Positions 47,001-57,800 of a stretch of 64,000 nucleotides of DNA are shown here, in pieces. The DNA is taken from positions 107,131,906 to 107,195,905 of the forward strand of contig CM035807.1 of NCBI GenBank assembly GCA_020466095.1, given 5' to 3'. The stretch comes from Chlorops oryzae (lineage: Eukaryota > Arthropoda > Insecta > Diptera > Chloropidae). The translations under genes and the position numbers were made by a program. Positions within the stretch are counted from its first letter, which is position 1. Each line of letters starts with the position of its first letter. The notes under the pieces were generated by a model. That model was not told the origin of the DNA, searched no databases, and saw nothing but the letters and a program-made list of their open reading frames with translations.

Positions 47001-49055
47001 TTTAAAACAAACAGGATGTGAATCTCAAGGATTCACTATTATGAAATCTTTAACCCGTCAATTCCCAGTCAGAGAAAAATCGGCTCTTATTTTTCACTAA
47101 GAGGCTGTTTCCACTATAGCCGCATCTTGCATCTTTCAGCATTTTGGCAAGATGCGAAAAGATGCCGTATGAATGTACATGCAATTTTTGTTGTATGCTG
47201 AACCGCATCTTCTTCGCATCTTTGAAAGATGGGAAGAAAATGCGATATTTTTCCAATTATCTATCGATTTTAACAGAACATATCTATTCAAACATATGTG
47301 AATAAGCAGCATTTCAGAAATTTTCAGCAGGAATGGCGGTGGAAACCAAGAAGAAATGCAAGAAAACCATTTCAAATTATAATACAATTTATTAAATTCC
47401 TTTTGTTCCAATGAAAACAATGAAGGCGACCGAGTGTGCTGGACATGCGCATATCGATTGTAAACAAAAATCAGGTGATTTGAAAGATGCGCTACATGCA
47501 AAATTCTAGTGGAAACACCAATCTCAAAAATTCGCATCTTGAAGATGCGAAAGCAAGATGCGGATATAGTGGAAACGGCCTCTAAAGTGGCGTAGAATGA
47601 CTTCTCCGTGACTAGAAATAATTATAAAAAAAAATGTTTAACCCATTTATTTTCATGGGTGGCCACCAACAGGCGACACGACATATTTTTTATCATTTAA
47701 AATTTTATGCAGTGAATTTTTTTTACCTTTTTAAAAAAAAAAACATGAAAATTTCAGCTGCACCACAAAAGAAAAATAATAAAACTTTGTCGCCTGGAGG
47801 TGACACTGGGAATTGAAGGGTTAAACAACCAGTTAAGAAATGAAATTACCTAATTTCGGATCAGAATGGCTGTGACAGGTGTGACCTTTAGGACCGTTTT
47901 GCGTGGAATTGCACTGTAGAAAAAGGCGCAAAAAATTTTGTGCAAGGGTTTTGGGTGCTTGTTCTCTTGAGGACTCAATCAAACCACTTCAATTTGGTGC
48001 CATTTTTAAGCGAAAAGCAATGCAATAACAATTCAAAAAAAAAATAAATAAATAAAAAAATTATTAAAGATCTTTTCGATCTTTTTACAAACAAAAAATA
48101 AAAAAAAAATAATAATAATAATACTAATAAATGATTCACAAAGGCATGAGATGATTTCAAAAAAAAAAAAAAAAATTGAAATTTCAAAGCGTGCAGTGTG
48201 TGAAAGCAGCATTCAAAATTATCTATCCTTCGTAGAGGATATTTAAACCTACATGTTCCTTTAGACGTTCCAGCATCTTCTTGATATTTTCATCACGCAA
48301 TGTCTGTGCGGTTTTCAATTTCTCCTCGATGGCAACCTTTTCGATATATTTCTGCTGTTCCAATTGTTCTCGTGTCTTTTCAATTTCTTGAGAGTGAATC
48401 TATTCGATGGCAAAATTTCAAAAAGATATTATTGCAAACGCCAAGATACTTAGTGGGCGGGTGGGTTTGAATGATTGGTTTACCTTCAACTTCTCCTTCA
48501 AATCGCTTATTATCGCCTCACGCTTTTCAACGTGCTGCTCCATTTTGCTCTCCAATTGCTCCTTTGTCTGATTGATAAACTCATTAGCGAGCTCATCCTT
48601 TTTGCGTGTGGCTTCTTCGATCTTTGCCAACTTATTGGACAGTTCAGCCATTTTCTTCTGCTCCAAGGACTATGAAAATTTTTTTTTTTTTATATTAAGA
48701 AATTCAATTTCAATTTCAATTTAATTTATTTATTAAATTGAAATTGAATTGAAATAGTGAATAAAAAAAAAAATAAAAAAAAAAATAAAAAAATATTTAA
48801 AAAAAAAATAAAAAAAAATAAAAAAAATAAAAAAAATAAAAAAAAATTAAAAAAAAATTAAAAAAAAAACACTTTTGAAGCTTACAATGCGCCGTTCCTC
48901 GGCTGCTTTCAACTTCTGTTCGATCTCCTCGGCTGAAACGTTCTTGCCTGGGGTAACCGGACGCTTTGGTACGGCGACATTTGGAGCTGGCTCAGCCAAA
49001 ATGACTTCATAGCTAAGTCCGCCGCGCGATTTCTCTTGGCAGCGAATTTCAGTAG
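44036..49055 (-). CDS. stai: Stathmin (last five coding exons; 5' exon not found)
   Basis: Stathmins bind tubulin dimers and regulate microtubule dynamics in the cytoplasm. Exons on the minus strand: 49055-48886, 48669-48484, 48399-48253, 46817-46662, 44131-44036, about 250 residues. The first visible exon has the signature RCQEKSRGGLSYEVILAEPA and the proline-directed site KRPVTPGKN. The rest is a long charged coiled coil (EEIEQKLKAAEERR, QLESKMEQHVEKREAII, LRDENIKKMLERLKEH) with stathmin tubulin-binding repeats. It ends ...VAAPIASSG. All internal phases agree. The first exon starts with two bases of a codon, so at least one coding exon lies upstream. I found none by 64000. The 1.4-kb and 2.5-kb introns are full of DNA elements. 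Confidence 0.93.
44237..44364. mobile_element. Short MITE, family B copy 2 (stathmin last intron)
   Basis: Nearly identical to 14335-14459, with the same ends (GTGGGACTCATGCAGC and GCTGCATGAGTACCAC). It lies about 100 bp upstream of the acceptor of the last stathmin exon. Confidence 0.85.
44495..44590. mobile_element. TA-flanked MITE, 96 bp
   Basis: The ends ggtatgttcccatact and, inverted, ggtctgtttccgtact continue to aaactgcccaa on both arms and are flanked by TA. It is almost entirely stem with a short loop. Confidence 0.75.
45035..45600 (-). pseudogene. Two decayed Tc1/mariner transposase fragments
   Basis: The minus-strand frame at 45594-45385 reads QGSLVFFQDLATCHYSNRTM, then a VPTKAN-like segment and IKSWQTIKDII. 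This resembles the catalytic DLAxCHY block of Tc1-like DDE transposases. The stretch 45035-45200 is a more damaged copy of the same segment (about 45440-45600), so the fragment was duplicated. No complete transposase remains. Confidence 0.7.
46009..46413. mobile_element. hAT-type element with exact 8-bp duplication, carrying a nested MITE
   Basis: The ends TAGGGATGCACAACT are inverted and flanked by the identical octamer CCTTAAAT (46001-46008 and 46414-46421). The 405-bp element is non-coding. A second, TA-flanked MITE sits inside it at 46167-46294. Confidence 0.9.
46167..46294. mobile_element. TA-flanked MITE nested in the hAT element
   Basis: Inverted ends AGGCCCATTTGCTACTG and AGGTCCATTTGCTACTG, continuing to ggttaaa, flanked by TA on both sides. 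About 128 bp, no coding capacity. Confidence 0.8.
47101..47582. mobile_element. PIF/Harbinger-like MITE with TAA duplication (stathmin intron)
   Basis: The ends GAGGCTGTTTCCACTATA and, inverted, GAGGCCGTTTCCACTATA run on to ccgcatcttgc and are flanked by TAA (47098-47100 and 47583-47585). Additional gaagatgcg motifs repeat inside. The minus-strand open frame within it has no recognisable product. Confidence 0.82.
48755..48870. repeat. Interrupted A-run next to a stathmin acceptor
   Basis: About 115 bp of aaaaaat-type units in the 216-bp intron between the first two visible stathmin exons. In the transcript this is a U-rich tract near the donor of that intron. Confidence 0.85.
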
Positions 49056-49536
49056 CTGAAAAATCGAGAAAAATAAAATCATTGCGATTTTCTCTTTCGG
49101 CCCATTGGAACTTCCATTTTGTCCTTAGAATATCCTTAAAGCTAATCCACAAATACTTCCTTTTCTTTAATTTTTGCCCTCTTTTTAAATTTTCTCACTT
49201 TTCAATATTAAAAAATTATTTGAGTTAATTTCAATTTTATTTTTCGATATTTTGACTGAAATCATCAGTCATCATTAGGAATCTTCTCCAATGAGTTACT
49301 TTCGAAATCTGATTACAACTAGTCCTTTTTTGGACCAGTTTGGAACTAGACCCAAACTAGACTAGTTGTAATCAGTATTTTTAAAAAGTTTTAGTGCCAA
49401 AGTTATTAGAATTTTTCACTTATTCCTTATATAAATTTTCATCGAAATCGGACGTCATGAATTTTTCGGATATTTTGGGTTTTTGGTCCAAAACTCTCTA
49501 AACTTCTTCTTGCCAACACTTCCAGGATTACTGGTG

Positions 49537-50185
49537 AACGCAAGAATATACAAAATTATATCGCAAGATTTAATAGAGTTAAACTTTTATGGGTCCCGGG
49601 ACACAGTGGAGTCCCAGGAAATAAGAGAGCAGATAAATTGGCAAACCAGGGATCAGAGGGTATACCAATGGGACCTGAACCAATAATAGCTCCTAGCTGT
49701 CATCATTGATGGATCATTTCCTATGAGGCGAAACTCCAAAAGGAGAGATCGTCCGGCGTTTCGACCAAGTGCTTCGTTAAAGAGCCAAACGACAAAATCG
49801 CAGACTTTCTCCTTCAACTGAAGAGAACTGATCTGCGGAATCTTGTAGGCTTAATAACTGGACTGGTCGTCACGGACCCCACATCGACCTCCTGCCTCGA
49901 GGACGAGGACAGTGCGGAAAATTTTTTCTGCTACTGGCCCACTTTCTCATGGGCCAGAATGGTAGTGTGGGACCGCGACGTACTGAACATGGAACACCTT
50001 CATTCTCTAGCTCTCACGGGAACTTCTTGGTTTGCCTTTAGAGTACCAGGAAGTTCCGTGAGAGTTAAGCCCCATCTTACCTCCTTTCCTTTCGTTTCAC
50101 CTTCCTACTTCCTTTCACCTTCCCTCTTCCTCTTCCCGTGGACGGCAAAATGGGCAAAATTTCCTGATTTGCCAAGGGACTGATG
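49537..50185 (+). pseudogene. Non-LTR retrotransposon relic: RNase H and C-terminal region
   Basis: In the plus frame beginning near 49575 the sequence reads LLWVPGHSGVPGNKRADKLA, the RNase H end motif (HSGxxGNxxAD). After a stop it continues with LRNLVGLITG, then CLEDEDSAENFFCYWPTFS and a HLHSL segment, typical of the tail of I/LOA/R1-type elements. The reverse transcriptase is absent upstream and the frame is broken, so it is a 5'-truncated dead copy. Base composition is richer in GC than its surroundings. Confidence 0.8.
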
Positions 50186-50189
50186 TCCC

Positions 50190-51690
50190 ACCCACCCTCA
50201 TATCACATCATTCTTTTGAAAGGATTCGAACGGACGAACGGACGAAGTAAGTTCACTGCTTTGTGACCCCTCGAAGCTATCGAAATGTTTTGTAGTTGCA
50301 TTCTTTTAGTTGGTTTTATGGCTTCCTCTGCGGTGGCTGCTTGCATTTTTACGCATTTTGAATTCTGAACGAAACGGCTACGGTCTCGAGCCCTCGGTCG
50401 GTTGGTTCAACTAGAATGGAAGCGTTTGTTGGCCAAAGTTTTGTCTTCCTGAATTTTCGCGTTCTTTGATAAATGTTCGCAGTGTTTCTGCTTGTTCTGT
50501 CCTGTCGAGGTTAATAGCGAAAAAATGGCGAGCAAATTATGGGATTCGTTCAACGATGGTTGTGGAAAACGATGCCACAAGTGGTTAATTATTTAAGTTG
50601 ATGGGAGGGAGATGGTCCCGCGAAGTCTTTAAACATGAAATATGTAGACCATTAAATTCGAATTTCATAAATTGATATACTTTAAGCAGCCTCGGGCTCA
50701 CTATGATGATGATGATGATTCATCATCATCGGGGTTCGATTTAGGGCAAAAAAAAATATTTTCCGCCCCTATGATGGCACTAATTGAACATTGTTTTCGA
50801 ATATCTATGTGAAATGGCTGCTCCTCACAGTGCCACTCTGGGCATTTTCCCGGCTTTCCATCCCTAAATCATGGCCTGATGATCATGATGATGTTAAAAA
50901 TTCCTTATTCCAAATTATACTTCGAAGTGTTAAATGTTTTGATGATCAAACATTTTCCGCTTACTTCATCCGGAAAAGGAAACTTTGCGCTGTTGCTCAA
51001 GGTAAATGAACTGGAAAATTATTTGTTGCTCATCGACACTTCAGCAATCTTTGTGCCTTTTTGCCTCGCAGTTGGAATACAAAAGTTTTTCTGACACGTA
51101 GTCCCGTTGAAATGAAGAAATTTCTAAGCACAAGGAGGTATTCATGTTTTGTGATTTTGTTTACAGTCATTATTATATGCCATGGAGAAATTCGAAGCAT
51201 ACTTCTGAGCGTTGAGCTCATTTATTGATTGTGCTTATGTGACCTAGTAAAGTTGTGGTACAAATTCAAATGCTTAACTCATTGCCATAGCATTATTAAA
51301 AATTATAATTCTCGAAGAGGAATTTCAATTAATTTAATTATTATGAATGCCTATTTGAGTTAAGAGTGTACACACACACCCATACACACTCAGATTGTGG
51401 TATATTAACAAACGAATATATCCCCAACATGCTAATTAAAAGCTTTTATTTCAAATGAAATAAGTTGCAGTCATGAAAAGACCGGTTATGCTTCAATACT
51501 TACCTACCCAGTAGAAATAAGGAGGTCAATTTACTGAAAGAGAATACACTACGGCTACTCCGAAGGTGGCTAGACAAAGTATACTGTATTCCGTTCATGG
51601 CAATCGACTGAATTGTGAGATTCAGCAAAGGATCTAGTGAGCCAATATTTTAAAAATTAAGAACCATTGAAATCCAATGTCCCAAGGGAG
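50190..51690. other. Non-coding region, probable stathmin intron
   Basis: Contains a short GAT repeat near 50704-50735 and no supported gene. The overlapping open frames at 50791-51094 show no recognisable family. Confidence 0.45.
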
Positions 51691-51697
51691 TAGGTAT

Positions 51698-52079
51698 CCC
51701 AGCAGTTATTTGTAACCGATGGTAATGCAAAAAGTAATTCAAAAGGCGTACTGTTTATGCATTACAGAATCGATTACTTTTATCACGGCGATGTCCTAGC
51801 GAATGTAATGCATGCCTATTTGCATTACCAGTTGTACGAAAAGTAATCGAAAAATACTTGATTTTGTAATGCATTACTATTTGCATTCTCAAGTAATGCT
51901 ATAGAAGTATGTAACACTTTGGTTTGGGACTGAACATATTAGGCAACACATTACCTTTTCGATTACCTCTCCATGTAATCAAAATTTGTTCAATTTACTT
52001 TGCATTCCTTTTTGCATTCGTATTTCATCGATGAAAAAATACATTACTTTGGTAATGCACTTCCTAAATAACTGCTGGG
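51698..52079. mobile_element. MITE with CCCAGCAGTTATTT ends
   Basis: Perfect 14-bp inverted ends CCCAGCAGTTATTT enclose 382 bp made largely of gtaatgcat/tgcattac units on both strands, giving a palindromic interior. The target duplication is unclear, so I leave the superfamily open. Confidence 0.8.
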
Positions 52080-52157
52080 TAGTTATATGTGGAAGGTTGT
52101 GTAAGTAAATTTCCTCAAATATGTTGTATGAGTGATGTCATTTGTACTTTATACGCA

Positions 52158-52426
52158 CCCAGCGGCCAACAGTGCCTACCGCTTACAAAGTATACGAGAC
52201 TGTAAGCGAAATGAATATTAATGGCTACAAAGTATACGAGATTATAGGCGAATTGCCCACCAATAGCTTACTTTTTGTGGTCGTAGTAGGCGTTGCACTC
52301 TACAAAACGGCCACGCTCGAGCAAAAGTATACTGGGATGGTATATGAGGTCGTATGCATTGCCGCTTACGGCCTACGAAATTAGTTACAGTTCATTGCTT
52401 TTGCAGGCAGCATTATGGCCGCTGGG
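52158..52426. mobile_element. MITE with CCCAGCGGCCA ends
   Basis: The inverted ends CCCAGCGGCCA continue imperfectly to about 25 bp. The interior repeats tacaaagtatacgaga and resembles the 'cgtatacg' blocks at about 3505 and 7495. Its CCCAGC terminus is shared with the neighbouring element that ends 78 bp away. Confidence 0.7.
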
Positions 52427-52511
52427 CATTAGTTTCTGAGATATTTATTCATTTTATTTATTTTATTCCTCGACATGAAATACATATTATAAATTTTATA
52501 CATAATACACG

Positions 52512-54800
52512 TCACTCCTGGTCGGAGCATAGGGCGGAAACAAAAGACCTCCAACGATTTCTATCCATAGCCAGCCGCCTGATCTCATTCAAGCTGGCCC
52601 TGGAGCGGCTTTCGGAAAGAACCTTCCCCATCCATGTGCGCCGAGGTCTGCCAGGCTGGCGGCTGCTTCTCGGGTTCCATTGGAACGCCATTTTAGCTAT
52701 ATTGTTGTCCTCTTTGCGTAAGGTGTGGCCAATCCAGTTCCACTTCCGTCTCTTGATGACAGAGTTTATTGGTTCGTTATGGGTGAGTGCAAGGAGATCA
52801 CCGTTAGATATTATATTTGGCCAGAAGATACGGCATATTTTCCTTTGCATTTTGTTGACGAAGACCCGGAGCTGTCGCTTACTACTGTCTGAAACCAACC
52901 AGGATTCGAAGCCGTACAGCAATACTGGCATACTGGTTGTATTAGTTCCGCGGGGATGTTGTCGGGGCCTGCAGCTTTGCCACTCTTCGGTTTGGTTAAG
53001 ACCTGTTCAATTTCAGCTTGCGATGGTGGATCCGTGGAGACACTTCTGCACGGGTTGCGCCTGCGCACATTAAACACACTCGCGGGATGTTCCTCCAGCA
53101 CACCGTTGCCAACGAAGAATTCCTGAACGCGGGGAAAATTGTTCCTAATCCGAGGTGAGGATGCGGCCATCATGGCATTTAATAGGCGGTTTATTATGCT
53201 TGCAGTTTGTCAACTTCCTCAAGGCGTTGTAAATCCCGCGAAGATTGCTGTTATGCGCAGCTGTTTCCGCTTCATTGCCAATATCCCGGATGAACGCCCG
53301 TTTGTCCCTTCCAACAGAATTTTTTGTTTTCGCGGTGCAGTTGGTTGTAAAGGTTCCTGTTTACTGTCCGTTCTGCTGAGGTTTTAGCGCTGTTGACTGC
53401 AGATCTTAATACGTCGGCAGATCAATTTCCCTAGTTAGTCCATGTATGCCATGTCATGTCATCACTCAGCCAGGGTTTTGAGTTCGGTCGCTTCAGACCA
53501 ACAGATGCTTCTGCAGCAGCCTTGAGGCAGGAAGCTTGGAGTTGAGGCTAGCTTTGGCTGTCACCAAAACGGCCGATGATGGTGGTGAATGTCTGATAGT
53601 ATCCTTAAAACCGTCGATGTTGAACCTGACGGAGCGAAACTGTCGTTTCTTAATGCCCTCTGGCCGTAATCGTAATTGGGCTACAACCAGATTGTGGTCG
53701 CTGTACACATCGGCGCCTCTGCATGTAAGCACGTCGAGTAGGGAGTTATGGAATCGTCTGTCTATCAGCACGTGGTGTATCTGATTCCTCGTTCGACCGT
53801 CAGGAGACTTTCAGGTATATCTATATATATCTGGGTGTGGAAATCTTGTACCTCCGACAAACAAGTGGTGAGAGTTACATAGGGCGAGGAGACGCTCACC
53901 GTTGTTGTTCGCCGAGGATAAGGAGTATGTCCCCTCTTGATGAAGACCTAAGGGTGTTGTCTTGCAGGTTGTAGAAGGCGTCTTTGACGTCGTCCGTTTC
54001 GGGTTCAGTGGGGGCGTAGCATTGAATTAATGTTATATACCGAAATCTGGTTCTAAGTCTAGCGCATATAATGCGATCAGAGACAGGATTAAAATTAAGT
54101 AGGGCGGATCGCTTGCTTCGTGCTATAATTATGTCCACTCCATTGGTTGCGGAGGTTATTATTGTTGCCACTAAAGAGGATGAAGTGACCGGAGGAAGTT
54201 GTGATTTCTCCAGTGCCGGGCCTTATGACCTCGCATAGACCAAGTATTGAGATTTTATAGCGCTGCATCTCTCTGCAAACCTGAGCAAGATTCGATGGTT
54301 CAGAGAGAGAGAGAGCGAACGTTCCATGTTCCAAATCGTGTCCTTGATTTAAAGTTATTATATCCGAGAATTGTTTCCGTTTCTTGAGTATTGGATTTTT
54401 TTCCGGCCGGGTTACTAGCCCAGCACAACCCACTTTAAAGTCTGTGGGGTACCGTGGGTTCTCCAGTGTATAGACATTAGGCATATTTTTATAGGGAACC
54501 GCTTGGTCCAAGCCAGAGATCCGCTCACAGCCGAACCTAACCTGGTTGACAGACGCTGCGAAGAGGTGTGGACCATGTTTACACAGTGACCGCCGTTGAT
54601 ACGCTTGGACGTATTCCTCCGCCGCACTTCAAGCAACATTCCCCACATGGTTTTTTGGTGACGGAGTGAACCTTCTCCGGCTTGTATGGTCCGCGGGAAG
54701 TATTTGATTTCCCTCCTGCCACCCATAGGTATCTGGGAGGCGTTCCCCTATCCGCCGTCTCCTTGGGGAACGCGCCCTCTAGGGATAACAAGCTACCCCG
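52512..54800 (-). pseudogene. Decayed non-LTR retrotransposon (endonuclease and RT parts)
   Basis: Read from 54800 down: a Cys-rich leader, then an APE-type endonuclease start (REMQRYKISILGLCEV, near 54250), a middle part (LIQCYAPTEPETDDVK, near 54020), and the SDHNLVVAQLRLR end (near 53700). RT N-terminal PKSGKAAGPDNIPAELI follows near 53000, and finally the C-terminal part with RKWNWIGHTLRKEDN and GRPRRTWM (52931-52512). Frameshifts separate the blocks. The RT catalytic core is missing at about 52935, where the N-terminal part joins directly to VLLYGFESWL. The order and motifs fit elements with CFDP2-like endonucleases; RTE or CR1 affinity is not settled. Confidence 0.82.
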
Positions 54801-54899
54801 AGATGTTTAGTTTTGAAAAAAGGCTTATCAAGAAGAACTTTTCGAGGATATTTCAACACTTCAAAGGACACCTACTGAGTGTTTTTGGATTTTACCTTT

Positions 54900-57800
54900 C
54901 ACTTTGAAAAATTAGTAAAACTTTAAAATTCCTTTCAGAGCGCTGTACCTGGTTGTATCCTTTTTTTATTTTAACCCAAACTTCAAAGCAAAATCAAATG
55001 AAGAGGTTGAAGGTACTGGTTCATTTGTAACCAATCGTGGAGAAGTAGAGTTGAGATGTGGTAGGAATAATAGCTTATAATAAACTTAATAAATTTTGAA
55101 TGGAAATTATAAACTAAAATACTGAAACCAGTTTTCAATGCACACAATTATGAAAAGCTGCATACATATGTATGTTCTCCAATATTGTTGCGCACACATT
55201 TACATCTGCATACCCACACACACATGAGTAGCTGCATTTATGCATGTGGCATGCCGACGCATTCACTCAGATCCGCACTCGAACTGGAATCATGAATGAA
55301 GTACTTAATAATTCGCAAGTCAAACAGGCAAACATTTAATCCCAACGAAGCCTACTATTTGAGTTAAAAACATTGCAATACGGCTTTACGAATTTTAAAT
55401 GGATCCATTTGTTCCGAGGAAATTTTACAGATGTAGGGATTAATTTGATTATTCTGCCAAGTTTTGGCGTCGAAATGGAAGGAAGGCTCAGTGAGTGAGA
55501 TTTGAAGAAAATTAAAGAAGAATATTTAAAAGGCTTTAAAGCTTTGGATTTTAATTTATTTCAGGATTAAAGTTTATTTGAAAAACTTAAGAATTTCATT
55601 GAATTTAAGGAAAATCGCTGCTGCTGCATCTTGTATTCAAACTTGGTCTTCATTTTTCATTTTCATTTTATTTTTATTTTTATTTTTTTTTGCTTTCAAA
55701 TAATTCTTCGCGTGTTGTGCTCGCTAACGCAACGATAAATCGCGTTGTAATATAAAGGATAATGGAGGAAAGACACTTTAGAAAATTGCTAGATGGAAGT
55801 GCATTAAGGTTGACATTTTACGATCAAGTCGAGAATAATTTTCTGCATTAAAATGCAATAAAAATGAATCCTGCAAGGATGGAGGAGGAAGTGGAAGTTT
55901 TATGAAAATTCGTTTTCCACGCATTCAACAGCACCGCAGCAATATGCCTAAGTACTTTTCAAAGCAAATGAGAGTACTTGGTTGCCTCTTGATACAAGCC
56001 ATTTGCTTTATTAAGCAGCAATAAGCTGAAATCAGAAATCAGAAGTCGGAAATCACAAAGTGTGTGGGTGTACAAACACAACTACAAATGTATCTTGTCG
56101 CTAGCAGTAGTCAATCTCGATCGATTCATTCGAAATGCGACGATAAAAAGTTAACCTACCAGAAATTATCGTAGAAAGGATAATAAAAAATAAGTAAGGG
56201 TGTTTCGAGCCGACGACTTGAAAACCGGCACCGATAGTGAGAATAGCTAGCTAATTCCTATATGGGCATTTCCAGAAAAAGTGAACTTTTTGTCGCGTGT
56301 TGCCATTCGGGACTGCATAGAAACTTTGAAAAATATAAAATTCCACGAAAGTATTGAGAAGCAAAAGTACTATTTACCGCATGCTTGAATTCGGGACTTA
56401 AAATTGCTCATTTAAGTGTCGCGTCTGTTTGAAAATGCCCATAATATATGTTTGCATATCTTTTTTATCCCATTGCACAAGAAAACGACCAGTAAAACAA
56501 AGTGCTCTGGAGATTTTCAAGGTCTTGAAGGAGCCTCATATGCCCACCTTTTTGTAAATAGGATATATAATCGGGGACCTTAATATAAGTTCAAATTTCA
56601 AATTTCTTTGAAATATTTCGAAAGGAATTTTTGTGATTTTCTTAGCAGAACCTAGTACAGGAGATTCGCCCAAAAAATGATTTGATCTAGTTCATTTTTG
56701 AACCTGATCTTAATCACGCCTTCGCCAATATGCAGACCGAATTTCGTCAAGGTAGCTTAACTCCTTCGATGAGAAAACTGTACAGACAGACGGACGGACG
56801 GTGAAACTGATCATTTCTATTCATCTTTTATATGGTCTATCTTGAGTGGTTCTAGTTTCTGCACACGTACACACAAGCGCCACTTAGCCTGGACACATAG
56901 TGTGCCGGATATAAAAATGTTTCTCTATATTTTATATTACACTCATTGCCTGTTTACTGAGCTATTGATTCGGCCATCCCATTGATGGGCGGTAGAAACA
57001 CAAACAATTTATCACTCGTGACATTTGCTTATCAGCTTCGATAAAAAAAAAAACAAGGAAATATGTATAATAACCATAAATTTTATCAACACCAAAAAGC
57101 CAAAGGCATAAATTTTGTTGGAAATAAATATTATTTGATTATTATTATCACCATGGTTATTTTTCGGTTTAAAAGGACTTATGAATGTTTATTATGTTTT
57201 GGATTATATTTTTGTTCGAATTTAAATTAAATTCGTAGAAAATCTGCTTTCAAAAAGATTTCAGAGCTTTTCAAAAAAATTTCTCGAACGATATTTGCAA
57301 TCAGAGAAAAGTTTCTGCATGCGAAAGGAAATTCTTTAGAAACAGAAATTCATACGAAATAACAGAAACAAAAACGAATGGTGCTGTATTTTGTTTTGTT
57401 GTTGTTTATTTTTCAATTCTGAAAAAGCTCAGTGGGTTTTTCCTCTTAATTGCTTCCTTTCATTCTAGAAGTCGAATGCAGCGTAAAAGTTTTATATTTT
57501 TTTATAGGTAGTTTTTTTTTTCTTTGGAAAACTTCATTAAAAATTTTTTTAAGCGAGCTGGAAATATTAAATGGGGGAAAATAAAATATTTCAAAGTTTT
57601 TCTTTTAACAGTTTTCGAGCGAAATTCCTTGATAATGAGTTCTATTATATGAAGGAATAAAGCGTGAATACCTCTAAGTACTTTCATGCATATGTTAAAA
57701 ATTTACACAAGGGAAATATACCAACATAAACGAAAAGAACAAGAAAAATAAAGAGAAAAAAAAAAAATGAAAAATGAAAACTCAAAGGGCAACATATGAA

